Positions 11,312-20,544 of a stretch of 28,074 nucleotides of DNA are shown here, piece after piece (the stretch's first letter is position 1; every line of letters starts with the position of its first letter). The position numbers were made by a program, and so were the translations under genes. The notes beneath the pieces were generated by a model, which was not told the DNA's origin, ran no database searches, and saw only the letters and a program-made list of their open reading frames with translations. Source of the stretch: Scleroderma bovista (taxonomy: Eukaryota; Basidiomycota; Agaricomycetes; Boletales; Sclerodermataceae); NCBI GenBank assembly GCA_037178675.1, contig JAYMGJ010000041.1:1-28074 (forward strand), in the 5' to 3' direction.

Positions 11312-11639
11312 AATTAATGATGGCTGTACCACAATGACCAAGATGCAGCCTTGATGCCTTTCTCAAGCTGCAGCTGTGTTAATACATGCCGCATTGATTG
11401 TTCCCCGAGAGACAGCAGTGCTAGATGAGCCAGCGCTGGCAGGCTGCTCACTTTGAAATCACTTTCTATAACTGAGGCTCCTTGTTAAACACAAGCATGT
11501 CAGATCACATGCCACGGGATAGACAAACTCCAAAATAAGGCGACTGCAAAGCCCAATCATAATGCTGATCCGAGATCCCTTGTTATTGTGATGGGACAAT
11601 GCACTGTGACAGCCAATCACAAGCAATAGAAACGTGGCC
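11312..11639. other. 328 bp without recognisable feature
   Basis: No credible ORF, splice pattern or repeat was seen. It lies between the MITE and the 17-bp repeat arrays and is probably terminal or intergenic DNA of the 12-kb insert. Confidence 0.4.
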
Positions 11640-11945
11640 ACCAATTGGTGATTGTGCCGAACTGTTGACTGCCAGAATGATGAATGTGCCGAACGGTTGA
11701 TTGTGCCACAGGGTTGACTCTGCCACAATGTTGAGCCAGAATGGTGATTGTGCCGAACTCTTGATTGTGCCGCAGTGTTGACTCTGCTGCAATGTTGACT
11801 GTGCCGGAGGGTTAATTGTGCCACAGTGTTGACTCTGCAATGTTGACTACGCCAGAATGATAGTTGTGCCGAAATGTTCATTGTGCCAAACTGTTAACTG
11901 CTGAAATGTTGAATCTGCTGGAATGATGAATGTGCCGCGTGGTTG
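11640..11945 (+). repeat. Degenerate 17-bp tandem repeat array, forward orientation
   Basis: Many imperfect copies of a unit close to GTGTTGATTGTGCCGGA (variants: GTTGACTCTGCCACAAT, TTGACTGTGCCGGAGG). Unit spacing is about 17-22 bp. The unit gives spurious ORFs full of N-Q-S repeats on both strands. It faces an inverted array immediately to the right. Confidence 0.8.
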
Positions 11946-11959
11946 CATGTGCTGGAATA

Positions 11960-12200
11960 CACAGCAGTCAACAGGCCGGCACAATCAATACTCTGGCACA
12001 ATCAACCTTGCGGCACAGTCAACACTCCGGCAGGATCCACATCCTGGCAGTCAACAGGTCGGCACAATCAACACTCCGTCGGCACAATCAACCCTTTGGC
12101 ACCATCATCAGTCCAGCCCAGTCAACACTCCGGCCCAATCAACACTCCGGCACAGTCAACACTCCGGCACCATTACCAGTCCAGCACAGTCATCATATGG
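11960..12200 (-). repeat. Degenerate 17-bp tandem repeat array, inverted orientation
   Basis: About a dozen copies of CGGCACAATCAACACTC and close variants, the reverse complement of the unit at 11640-11945. Together the arrays form a roughly 550-bp imperfect inverted repeat centred near 11955. Copies are better conserved here than in the left arm. Confidence 0.82.
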
Positions 12201-12389
12201 ACCACTCACCGGCAACAGTTTCTCCTCAAGGCTGATGCAACTTGTGTGAGCTTCTCATCATTTTCAGTGTTGACAGTCAGTTCCATCTTGATGCGCGTTG
12301 ATCTCCTGTGGGAATACCTGCAGTCACATCTTTCTTGCTCTGATGGTCATGTCTGAGTGAGGGTGTGTGTTGGGCAGTGCAGGAATGTC

Positions 12390-12570
12390 GATCCTGCTGG
12401 AGTGTTGACTGTGCCAGAATGATGAAGTGCCGCCCCGTTGAATGTGCCTCACCTTTGAATGTGTCGCTGATTGTAGACTTGACCAAGCCAGATCATTGTG
12501 ATCATGCTGGAATCATGAATCTGCCGCCCCTTGAATCTGCCGCACTTTGGGCATGCTGCACGGCACCACA
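12390..12570 (+). repeat. Sparse copies of the same repeat family, forward orientation
   Basis: Units such as GGAGTGTTGACTGTGCC, CCGTTGAATGTGCC and CTTGAATCTGCCGC, more decayed than the two main arrays. It is followed by CATCTCATCAGCACAACAT, which recurs near 22610-22645 at the other end of the insert. Confidence 0.65.
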
Positions 12571-12692
12571 TCTCATCAGCACAACATACCTTCAGTTTAA
12601 ATACAGCTAAAACTACTTCCAACAAATTGGGACTACAAACCATCAGAATTACATTTTAGTACACCAAACAATCATATCAGGAAGCTAATTAT

Positions 12693-14072
12693 TCAATGCT
12701 TCACCAGTGCATTGCGGACATTATCTGGTGTCACCCAATGAAGAGGCCATGGCACCCTTAACCAATGGTGAATATTATCCCTCATATAATATGCCAAACA
12801 GCACCTCGCTCCATCAACCTTGTTGACGCCGTGCTGAAAGAGCCGGCCGGAAAATGCAACAACAGTGCCGGGATTGTACAATACCTGAATCCCAAGACTG
12901 GGAATGTCCAGTGCACAGTCATCATAATTACCGACACTGACTAGCATGTCATACCAATCTGCTCAAGAGTGTGGGTTCCTGTGGAGGGGGGTACTTCGAT
13001 TGACAATTAGCGAGATATTAGTGACGACAGTTGACCAATTTTCAAGTGCCGCCAGCATTCCAGGATCATGGCCAGTCGCCCAGTCAGTCAAGTGTTGCAT
13101 GGCAAGGTGGCCAGCATTGTATAGAGGCGGATGGATAATAGAAAGAACACCTGAAAGTATTGCCGACGGAAGACATATATCCTTGCTCCATTGATAGCCC
13201 GTAGGACCGGCCAAAGCCTTGGACACCCCCGGAATGTCATTGGGGGTCTAGCAAGAAGGGGAAGAGAAGATCAAACAAGTGCATTGTCAAAAGAAGAAGG
13301 TACTCACAGAATGGCCAAGCATGTGCCGTGCTGGAGAGAATTCCAAGCACCTGAAAATATCCACGTCATCCTTGAAATACTGGTGTGTTGTACGCCATGA
13401 CTGATTAGTAATACTCTCTTCCAGTGGATGTGCAAGTGGATCGATGGATGCCATGATGTGCTCCTAGAAACAAAGGCCTCAACAGTGGACAATGAGAGTG
13501 GAATGATACCATACTTGGATGCAGGGAGCTAGAGCTCCAGGAAGATACCACAATGCAATTGTGTCACCTTCTCCCAGAATAATGGTGGGCCGGGAAAGGG
13601 TTCCAGTCAAAGAGGAAGGATGTCTACGGAGGATCCTAATCTCCTGTTGCTCATTTGTGCCGGATTGCATTGGTCCGAGGCTTTCGGACAACCTAATCAA
13701 GTCAATGCCGCAGGAAACTGAAGTGGATATCAAGGAAGGATAATTTAACTATACAAGAATTGGCTCACTCCGATTATGATATGCCTGTGTGATGGTGGAT
13801 ACAATTTGGTTCATGGCTACAGTTGCATCCACCGGCAGGGACAGAAGTGTTTCCAGGGTGGGGGAATTTAAGTCTGGGAATGCTTCATTCAGGAAGCAGC
13901 GCCGCATATATGATGCCATGATGTCGGACAAAGTATAGTTGGATGGCACGGCATTTGCATTGGCCATTGGACACAGGACAATTTTTGACAATGTGGGGAG
14001 TAAAAATTTTAGTGGGGGATGAGCGGCAAGCTGCGGACATCTGTTTGCAAACGGCAATGCAACACATTCCAT
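12693..14072 (-). pseudogene. Decayed TET/JBP-family 2-oxoglutarate/Fe(II) oxygenase
   Basis: Likely exons (minus): 13769-14072 (start uncertain), 13515-13717, 13351-13463, 12693-13247, joined by short GT..AG introns that keep frame. The last exon carries the family signature: NRSTPLHRN, WYDMLVSVGNYDD, NPGTVVAFSGRLFQHGV (distal His) and a following Arg/YYMRDN block. TET/JBP enzymes oxidise the methyl group of 5-methylcytosine or thymine in DNA; basidiomycetes have large families, often linked to KDZ transposons (established). Breaks seen: the HxD iron-binding motif reads H-R-N (Asn codon at 12975-12977), an in-frame TGA at 12963-12965, and a probable 1-nt loss near 13170. It should be inactive. 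The family call rests on motif recall without a search. Confidence 0.72.
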
Positions 14073-14230
14073 TCTCGGCTAGATCCACTAAACAAGGCTG
14101 ATCGGCGATTGGCCGATGCGAAACAACACATGCCCAGTTGCACAATGTGGTAATTATGCATCAGGTGACATGTGGACTGTGAGAACATTGATTACCTGAA
14201 TGTTATAAGGCTTAGGGTGAATCAGCCATC

Positions 14231-14593
14231 TGAGACAACCCTAAGGGACAAGCCCAAGGAACTATCACACAAGCTCTGAGGAGGGATAGAAGTCGAGCCT
14301 TAGAGCATAAACCCAAAGAGAGCTCGAATGGAGAGCTCCAGGGTGCTGGATTCACCAGTACATATACTACAGAGCATGCACCAGGCATGAGGTATACATG
14401 AGACTACAGCATGTATGTAGGTAGTGGTATGACATCAAGGGTGTAGGTATGGCTACCAGAAGACATACATGAGGCAAGGGACTAGGCTACCTATAGTGTT
14501 CCAGGTTGTATACAGGCTGCTTACAGGTTGTAACCAGGTTAGGATGTTATCTAATCACAGATTAGATAAGATAAAAAGTCATGGTCCATTACA
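14231..14593 (-). repeat. Gypsy 3' LTR
   Basis: Plus strand starts TGAGACAACC and ends CATTACA; in element sense it begins TGTAATGGACC and ends TTGTCTCA (TG..CA). 363 bp, nearly identical to 20165-20527. Outer flank CCATC. Confidence 0.97.
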
Positions 14594-14606
14594 CTACTCC
14601 CCCCTC
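14594..14606 (-). promoter_or_regulatory. Gypsy polypurine tract
   Basis: Element-sense GAGGGGGGAGTAG directly before the 3' LTR, the usual plus-strand primer. The pol stop codon (TGA, 14605-14607) overlaps it. Confidence 0.85.
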
Positions 14607-17600
14607 AGCTGCAGGATTCCAGACTGCAGAACTGAGCATCACAAACTGTCAGGTTTTCAGGGATACGACTAAATAATGAGTCAAAGTCTGACTGTGCCAT
14701 CCAGAGCTTCCGAGGAGCAGAGGGGTTTTCCTTATAAAAGTGCTCAACTATTAAAGGAGCATCCTTCAAGTTTGAAGAGGGTTCCCATGTACGCTCATGC
14801 TCTTCATAGCCCTTCCAGTGTACCAGATACTGGAGCTGCCTTCTATAAATACGAGAAGCTACTATATAGTCCACTTCATACTCTTCATCATGCTCTTCAG
14901 AGACATGCACCAGACCAGGCCGGGACACAGGCTGGCCAGGGAGAGGACCTAAATAAGGTTTGACACGTGATACATTCACGACTGGGTGGATGTGAAGGGT
15001 TTTTGGGAGCTTAAGCTCTACCGCATTAGGGGTTACACATGTGATCTCATAGGGTCCAATCCACTTCTCTGTGAGCTTCTTAGAAGCACGATTAAGCATA
15101 CGTAAATTGTCGGTAGAGAGCCAGACTTGCTGGCCTACAGTATAGTCTGGGGCAGGGTTTCTATGTTTGTCTGCCTGTAGCTTCATAGAGTGTTTGGCCT
15201 TCTCTGAGGCTTCAACAACTTTATTAAATATGGCTGCAAAGTCTTTAGCTGCCGGGGCTGCTGTTGCAACTGGCTCTACACCCATACGAGGGGAGTAACT
15301 CCGGGTAATTCCAAACGGGGAGTCAGTAGTGACCTCCGAGACCGTGTTGTTCCAGACAAACTGGGCTATTTTGATCCATCTAGCCCATTCATTCTGACGA
15401 TCATTGACATAGGTACGGAGATACTGATTGATTTCACGGTTCAACCGCTCCGTTTGTCCATCAGTTTGGGGGTGGAAGGCAGTGGACATCTTGCGCTTCA
15501 CACCTAAGAGTCTGTACAACTCCCCCAGGAAGTTGCTTGCAAAGACCGATCCACGGTCAGAGACTACAGTACTAGGGAGTCCATGTTGACACCACACATG
15601 GTCTCTAAACAACTCTGCGGTTGACAATGCAGTTTCTTCTTTAGTGCATGGCACAAAGACTACCTCCTTGGAGAACCGATCAACAACCACTAATATATAA
15701 TTGTAACCGAGGGATTCTGGCATCTCGGTAAAGTCCATTGTGACATCAAGCCATGGGCCACTAGGTGTAGGGAGTGGGAGTAGACTTCCAGAAGTCTTTT
15801 GATTCAACACCTTTGATTGTTGGCACTTCTGGCAGTGCTTCACATATGTCTGAATCTGCTCCTTCATCCCCTGCCACATATAGTGCTTCCTGAGTGCATT
15901 ATAAGTAGCTTTGACACCCTTATGACCAGCTACTGGGGTATCATGAAAGTCTGTGATAAGCGACTGCCGTTCTTCATAAGTCTGACTAGTGACATCAACT
16001 AGCTTAATAGATACAGGATTCAGCAGGACCTGGTCCTTGTTGTCATCGGAGCTAGAGACATAATGGTCTGATCGCCTACTAAGCGGATCTGCAACATGCA
16101 TCTGGGTTCCTTTCTTATAGATAAGCAAGTAATTAAACCGTGTCATCCACATCTGCCAGTGTGCTTGGCGCTTAGACAGGTTCTGTGACTTTGTAAAGTA
16201 TGTTAGATTATGATGGTCTGTATAAATCTCAAAGGCATAAGGAGTGGCCTCAAGATAATGGCGCCAAACCTCGGTTGCCTTAATAATGGCCAGCATTTCC
16301 TTATCGTGAATAGGATAATTGCGTTCAGGTGGGGTCATGGAATGTGACATGTATGCAACTGGTCTGAATTCGCTGTCTTCACACTTCACAGATATCACTC
16401 CCCCGACGGCGAACTCAGACGCATCAGTTTCGAGGCGGAATTCACGGTCCTGGTCAGGGTACTGTAACACTGGGGCACGGGTAAAGGCAGCCTTCAAGGC
16501 TTCAAACGCAGCACATTCCTTTTCTCCAAAGGTAAACACAACATCCTTACATGTCAAGTCTGTCAATGGCCTAGCCATGATCGCATAATCCTTAATAAAG
16601 CGTCTATAGAAATTGCCAAGACCTAGGAATGCGCGGACCTGCTTTACATTTATTGGTTGTGGCCATTTCAAAATAGCATTAACCTTTTCAGGGTCCATCT
16701 TTATACCATCTCGTGAGACAATCATGCCAAGGAAGTCGACTTCAGTAACACGGAAGCGACACTTCTCAGGTTTGACATAGAGATCATTATCACGTAGACG
16801 CTTCAAGACTTCGAGCACAATCCTGTCATGCTCATCCTGATTGTCTGTACTCGTAAATATCATTAGGTCATCAATGTACACCACACAGACATCCGACATA
16901 TCATGGAAGATCTCATTCATCATTTTTTGGAATGTTGCGGGTGAGTTGCACAGACCGAAATACATAACTACAGGCTCAAAAGCCCCTTTGTGCGTTACAA
17001 ACGCAGCCTTCCACTCATCACCTTCCTTAATCTGGACATTGTTATACCCCCAATGAAGATCCATCTTCGTGAAGAGTTTACATCCTTTCAGCTTGTCAAC
17101 AAGCTGACTGATCAAGGGTAGTGGGTAGTTGTTTTTTATGGTCCACTCATTTAAATACCGATAGTCCTGGACCATGCGCTTACTGCTATCCTTCTTGGGG
17201 ACAAAGAACACAGGAGATGTCTGGGGCGAGACAGAAGGGCGAATATAGCCTTTCACCAGCTGATCATCAAGAAAAGCTTCAACCTCTTTCTGCTCATCCA
17301 CTGACAGGGGTATCAAACGCCCTTTCCTTGGTGGGAAATTCTCCTTTAGGTCAATGCTATGGTCCCATGGCTTCCTAAGCGGCATGCGTTCCGAAGACTT
17401 CTTTGAGAAGACATCTAAATACTCCCAGTATTCCCCAGGTACAAGCTTCTGCGCGTCCTCTAGGGTTGACTCATCGATAGCAACCTTCGATTCATGCGAC
17501 TTTACAGCCTGAACCCAAGTTTCCTGAGATTCACTTTCACGTAATAATTTAGCAGAGCGTGTCTCCAAGAGTGACTTGCACTCGGGTGGACACCTGTTCA

Positions 17601-17955
17601 AACTAACCGAGCCAGTGGTCCAATCTATATCAGGGTTATGCTTCCTAAGCCAAGTGTGACCAAGAATCAACGGTGTCTTTCCAAGACATGTGACTGCACA
17701 CCATAGCTTTTCAGCATGTTTCCCAACATGGACTGTGAGCAATACATAATGCATGATATCGCCTTCCTGGTTCCTGGTGCCATCTACATTCAGCACAGGG
17801 ACTGGCTTTACCAGCTTAGATAACTTTAAACGAAGATCAAGAGCCCAGCTCTTGTCAGCAAAACATCCAGTAGCGCCACTGTCTAGCAGGGCATCTACCT
17901 TAATAATGTTAAGGGGTCCACGGATGCAGACAGGCACTGTCACTTCACGTTCCAT
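14605..17955 (-). CDS. Gypsy Pol polyprotein: protease, RT, RNase H, integrase, chromodomain
   Basis: 1116 aa from the ATG at 17955. Aspartic protease DSGA (residues 25-28); reverse transcriptase with YIDD (360-363) after FGLCNSPATFQ; RNase H with ETDAS, KEMLAI and YTDHHNL (about 510, 552, 580); integrase zinc finger H671, H678, C708, C711; catalytic D741, D800, E836 (35 residues between the last two); chromodomain about 1025-1080 (VDYIVASRIYRRQLQYLVHWKGYEEHERTWEP). The chromodomain directs integration to modified chromatin in related elements. All catalytic residues are present. The ATG need not be the true start: the same frame is open upstream to the gag frameshift site except for one TGA at 17968-17970. 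Confidence 0.96.
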   Translation of the reverse strand: MEREVTVPVCIRGPLNIIKVDALLDSGATGCFADKSWALDLRLKLSKLVKPVPVLNVDGTRNQEGDIMHYVLLTVHVGKHAEKLWCAVTCLGKTPLILGHTWLRKHNPDIDWTTGSVSLNRCPPECKSLLETRSAKLLRESESQETWVQAVKSHESKVAIDESTLEDAQKLVPGEYWEYLDVFSKKSSERMPLRKPWDHSIDLKENFPPRKGRLIPLSVDEQKEVEAFLDDQLVKGYIRPSVSPQTSPVFFVPKKDSSKRMVQDYRYLNEWTIKNNYPLPLISQLVDKLKGCKLFTKMDLHWGYNNVQIKEGDEWKAAFVTHKGAFEPVVMYFGLCNSPATFQKMMNEIFHDMSDVCVVYIDDLMIFTSTDNQDEHDRIVLEVLKRLRDNDLYVKPEKCRFRVTEVDFLGMIVSRDGIKMDPEKVNAILKWPQPINVKQVRAFLGLGNFYRRFIKDYAIMARPLTDLTCKDVVFTFGEKECAAFEALKAAFTRAPVLQYPDQDREFRLETDASEFAVGGVISVKCEDSEFRPVAYMSHSMTPPERNYPIHDKEMLAIIKATEVWRHYLEATPYAFEIYTDHHNLTYFTKSQNLSKRQAHWQMWMTRFNYLLIYKKGTQMHVADPLSRRSDHYVSSSDDNKDQVLLNPVSIKLVDVTSQTYEERQSLITDFHDTPVAGHKGVKATYNALRKHYMWQGMKEQIQTYVKHCQKCQQSKVLNQKTSGSLLPLPTPSGPWLDVTMDFTEMPESLGYNYILVVVDRFSKEVVFVPCTKEETALSTAELFRDHVWCQHGLPSTVVSDRGSVFASNFLGELYRLLGVKRKMSTAFHPQTDGQTERLNREINQYLRTYVNDRQNEWARWIKIAQFVWNNTVSEVTTDSPFGITRSYSPRMGVEPVATAAPAAKDFAAIFNKVVEASEKAKHSMKLQADKHRNPAPDYTVGQQVWLSTDNLRMLNRASKKLTEKWIGPYEITCVTPNAVELKLPKTLHIHPVVNVSRVKPYLGPLPGQPVSRPGLVHVSEEHDEEYEVDYIVASRIYRRQLQYLVHWKGYEEHERTWEPSSNLKDAPLIVEHFYKENPSAPRKLWMAQSDFDSLFSRIPENLTVCDAQFCSLESCS

Positions 17956-18410
17956 TGTGAAGGACCTTCACAAGTCCACAACAGAAGCAACCTCTTCAGT
18001 TCCGGCGGGGCTTCCCGGTTCCTCAGGGGCCAAAGAAGAAGGAGAAGAAAGTTCTTTACATAATGACAGGGAATTAAGCACACACGATTTAACCTCCGGT
18101 GCCGAGCCCTTTGCAGGGACTCCCTTAGAGGGTACAGACACTATATTAAATACAGCAGACTCGTCACTACAGTCCTCAACAGCAAGAGCCGAATACTTGT
18201 TACAAGAAACAGGGGCAGGAGATACTACAGGGAGACAGGGCAAAGATTTTTTGTGGTTCTTTTCTATTTTATGGGAAAGCAGAGAGACACGGCACTTATA
18301 AATAGCCTGTGCTCCAGGGGATTTAGCACAGGACAGACGATAGTCCAGGATTCTTATAGCACTGTCCAATTCAGATTCAAGAGCGAGGATGCCCGATTTG
18401 TCCTCACTCT
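17956..18410 (-). CDS. Gypsy gag-pol transframe region
   Basis: In the -1 frame relative to gag, and in the same frame as pol, there is an open stretch from the frameshift site (LESEDKSGILALESE...) to TGA at 17968-17970, five codons before the pol ATG. It is Ser/Pro/Glu-rich and resembles no domain I know; in related elements this position is a linker or the start of protease. The TGA (context TTG TGA AGG) could be a CGA mutation or a readthrough site; with CGA restored by inference, gag-pol needs just one frameshift. Confidence 0.7.
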
Positions 18411-18423
18411 CTAATCTTTTAAA
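18380..18423 (-). promoter_or_regulatory. Programmed -1 ribosomal frameshift signal
   Basis: Element sense: heptamer T TTA AAA in gag phase (18417-18423), two codons before the gag stop TAG (18411-18413), a 6-nt spacer, then a perfect-register hairpin: arm AGAGTGAGGA (18401-18410), 11-nt loop, arm TCCTCGCTCT (18380-18389), 10 bp with one G-U pair. A -1 slip enters the frame that leads to pol. Heptamer class, spacer length and stem agree with known -1 signals. No pseudoknot was tested. Confidence 0.85.
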
Positions 18424-19397
18424 TTACAGAAGTAGTCCTTCATTTCGGAGAAGGACATGCCACGCACTGCCTTGACATGTTCATCATCAGGGGATTGCAC
18501 AGCCCGGGTTTGCTGAGGTTGCCCTCGACGTGGGCAACGTGGTTGATCACATTCCCTTGCAATGTGACCAAAGTTCTGGCAATTATAACATTGGGGCCCT
18601 TTACCCCTTTGTTGTTGCTGCTGAGCAGCACCTATGTCCATGGGGGTGCCATACCCCTGGGACTGAGAGCCTGACGAAGAAGAGAAGCTACCCTGTTGGA
18701 AGAAACGGGTAGTTGGCTGGGTATTAATCAGGAATAGCTCCTGACTCCTTCCGACAGCTCTGACTGATGCACATAAGGTAACATAGGTGTCTCGCGCACG
18801 CCCCTGCAGGTACACCTGGTGTAAAACATTCCTTTGGACTGCTCTTTCAAGCAAGTCCCTTGCATGGCCATCCTCACAGCGACTTTCAATCTTGAGTGCC
18901 TCAAATGACGTGAGGAAGTCATCGATTCTTTGCTTTGGGCCCTGGCGGAGGCGCAACAGTTGTGCCTTGGCCCACTCAGTATTGTTACCTGGCAAAAACA
19001 TGCCTTCGACCTGTGCTTGGAGCTCAGGCCAGGTTGGGTAAGCAACCCCTCCTAGATAACGGTCGATCTGGACCTGGGCCCATCGACCTGCCTTGGGTCC
19101 CTCAAGGCGTGAGAGGACCGTTGCTGTTACATCTCTGGTGGTTGGCAAGCTACCATTGGCAATCCCAATGCCCACAAACATCTTCATCTTGGACCACCAC
19201 TCTCTAAATCCCTGGGGTGACCCATCATACTTCCCAGGGTCAGAGACAACCTTCTTGTGGCTGGGAGGGGCAGGCCCAGAAGGAGGAGGAACAGCAGCAC
19301 CCAACTGCTGCAGTGCATTGTGGGTGTCTATCTGTGCCTGAGCCAAGTCATTCATTAACTGGCCCAGGTTAGCAAGTTGTTCAGCGAGTGTTGCCAT
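18411..19397 (-). CDS. Gypsy Gag nucleocapsid protein
   Basis: 328 aa from ATG at 19397. An N-terminal helical/Pro-rich start (MATLAEQLANLGQLMNDL), then a retrotransposon capsid region (about 60-220: YDGSPQGFREWWSKMKMF, YPTWPELQAQVEGMF, ALKIESRCED), then a Gln/Ser-rich part and a CCHC zinc knuckle CYNCQNFGHIAREC at about 270-283, followed by a basic tail. It would form virus-like particles and bind the element RNA. It ends at TAG directly after a slippery heptamer, so Gag is the major product and Gag-Pol the minor one. Confidence 0.95.
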   Translation of the reverse strand: MATLAEQLANLGQLMNDLAQAQIDTHNALQQLGAAVPPPSGPAPPSHKKVVSDPGKYDGSPQGFREWWSKMKMFVGIGIANGSLPTTRDVTATVLSRLEGPKAGRWAQVQIDRYLGGVAYPTWPELQAQVEGMFLPGNNTEWAKAQLLRLRQGPKQRIDDFLTSFEALKIESRCEDGHARDLLERAVQRNVLHQVYLQGRARDTYVTLCASVRAVGRSQELFLINTQPTTRFFQQGSFSSSSGSQSQGYGTPMDIGAAQQQQQRGKGPQCYNCQNFGHIARECDQPRCPRRGQPQQTRAVQSPDDEHVKAVRGMSFSEMKDYFCNLKD

Positions 19398-20151
19398 AGT
19401 TAGAGTGTCGAACAGGGGCGGACAGAATTAAGACGTGTATGCCGGAAAGCTTGTCGGTGTGCTAGAGGGAGGTTGGGTTCAGGAGGGACTGGGAACAGGG
19501 GGTTTCGAGACCTGTTCAAGAAGTAGCATATTTCGTGTACAGCAGCACAGTAACGAGTATAGGCTAGACGAGCCTGATACTGACGCTGCTCACTATGAAA
19601 ACGGGCACGGGCAGTGGCAGGAATGGTAGAATAGGTGACTGTTAAGGAGTTCCTTGACTCGGGAGCGTACTCGTATGGAGGCTGTATCGTGAAAGTAATC
19701 GTAGGGGTGCTATGTACTAAGTCCCCACAGGTGTTCCACTAAACTAAGCACAGGGTCTGTTCGCCTGTCGCTATGGCCGGGTCAGGGCACAAGCACAGCT
19801 ATGCAGAACTCAAGTGGCTAGTGGCTGCAGATTCTGGGTCTACCTCTCCACGGATGGAGGAACTACTGGTAACTATGGCTCAATCTCCTTGCAGGTACGA
19901 ACCGCTCTTGAACGGGAGCCGCCCTACAGACACCAGGCACGACCCTGGGCTGGTGTACGTATGTATGGACTGCTAAGTAATGTTGAGAGCACAGAGCTAC
20001 TCAGTGTGACACGAAGTCAATGCTGGCACAAAGCCAAGGGGGTACCGCTTAACGCTACGGTCCACGTTTACTCTCCTTAAGCCTGGAGTCCGGCTATAGT
20101 TGCTCTACTAGGCTGAGCAAGTGCGTGATAGACAACTAGTAAGATGGGTAG
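19398..20151 (-). other. Gypsy 5' leader (about 750 nt), no gene seen
   Basis: Between PBS and gag ATG. Only short, unsupported ORFs. Presumed packaging and translation-control region of the genomic RNA. Confidence 0.6.
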
Positions 20152-20162
20152 ATTCGAGCTCT
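20152..20162 (-). promoter_or_regulatory. Gypsy PBS for self-priming
   Basis: Two nt inside the 5' LTR, element-sense AGAGCTCGAAT. This is the exact reverse complement of ATTCGAGCTCT in the LTR (20253-20263, minus strand). In Tf1/sushi-type chromoviruses the first 11 nt of the RNA fold back onto the PBS and, after RNase H cleavage, prime reverse transcription. No match to a tRNA 3' end was evident. Confidence 0.8.
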
Positions 20163-20164
20163 AG

Positions 20165-20527
20165 TGAGACAACCCTAAGGGACAAGCCCAAGGAACTATC
20201 ACACAAGCTCTGAGGAGGGATAGAAGTCGAGTCTTAGAGCATAAACCCAAAGAGAGCTCGAATGGAGAGCTCCAGGGTGCTGGATTCACCAGTACATATA
20301 CTACAGAGCATGCACCAGGCATGAGGTATACATGAGACTACAGCATGTATGTAGGTAGTGGTATGACATCAAGGGTGTAGGTATGGCTACCAGAAGACAT
20401 ACATGAGGCAAGGGACTAGGCTACCTATAGTGTTCCAGGTTGTATACAGGCTGCTTACAGGTTGTAACCAGGTTAGGATGTTATCTAATCACAGATTAGA
20501 TAAGATAAAAAGTCATGGTCTGTTACA
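20165..20527 (-). repeat. Gypsy 5' LTR with inferred promoter
   Basis: 363 bp; element sense starts TGTAACAGACC and ends TTGTCTCA. The inferred RNA start ATTCGAGCTCT (20263 leftwards) has TATATG 31 nt upstream (TATA starting at about -37), a good TATA spacing. The R region would begin there if self-priming holds. Flanked by CCATC at 20528-20532. Confidence 0.93.
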
Positions 20528-20544
20528 CCATCACACCATCAATC

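Larger units (their letters stand above)
14226..20532 (-). mobile_element. Complete chromodomain Ty3/Gypsy retrotransposon (Chromovirus type)
   Basis: Element 14231-20527 (6297 bp) flanked by the 5-bp target duplication CCATC (14226-14230 and 20528-20532). LTRs are 363 bp each and differ at about 3 sites by eye, all transitions, so insertion is recent compared with its neighbours. Order in element sense: 5' LTR (right), PBS, about 750-nt leader, gag, frameshift signal, pol (PR-RT-RNase H-IN-chromodomain), polypurine tract, 3' LTR (left). Only one possible lesion is visible, an in-frame TGA just before the annotated pol ATG. It lies between a minus-strand TET/JBP-like pseudogene and an unrecognised plus-strand gene, splitting what was a short divergent intergenic region. 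Confidence 0.96.

Noticed and set aside
11640..12200. CRISPR-like array of short repeats
   Set aside because: Units are degenerate, contiguous and occur in both orientations, without unique spacers of constant length or cas genes, and the context is eukaryotic.
11459..12356. Several overlapping ORFs rich in N, Q, S and H on both strands
   Set aside because: They are translations of the 17-bp repeats in all frames, with no start context, splice logic or domain.
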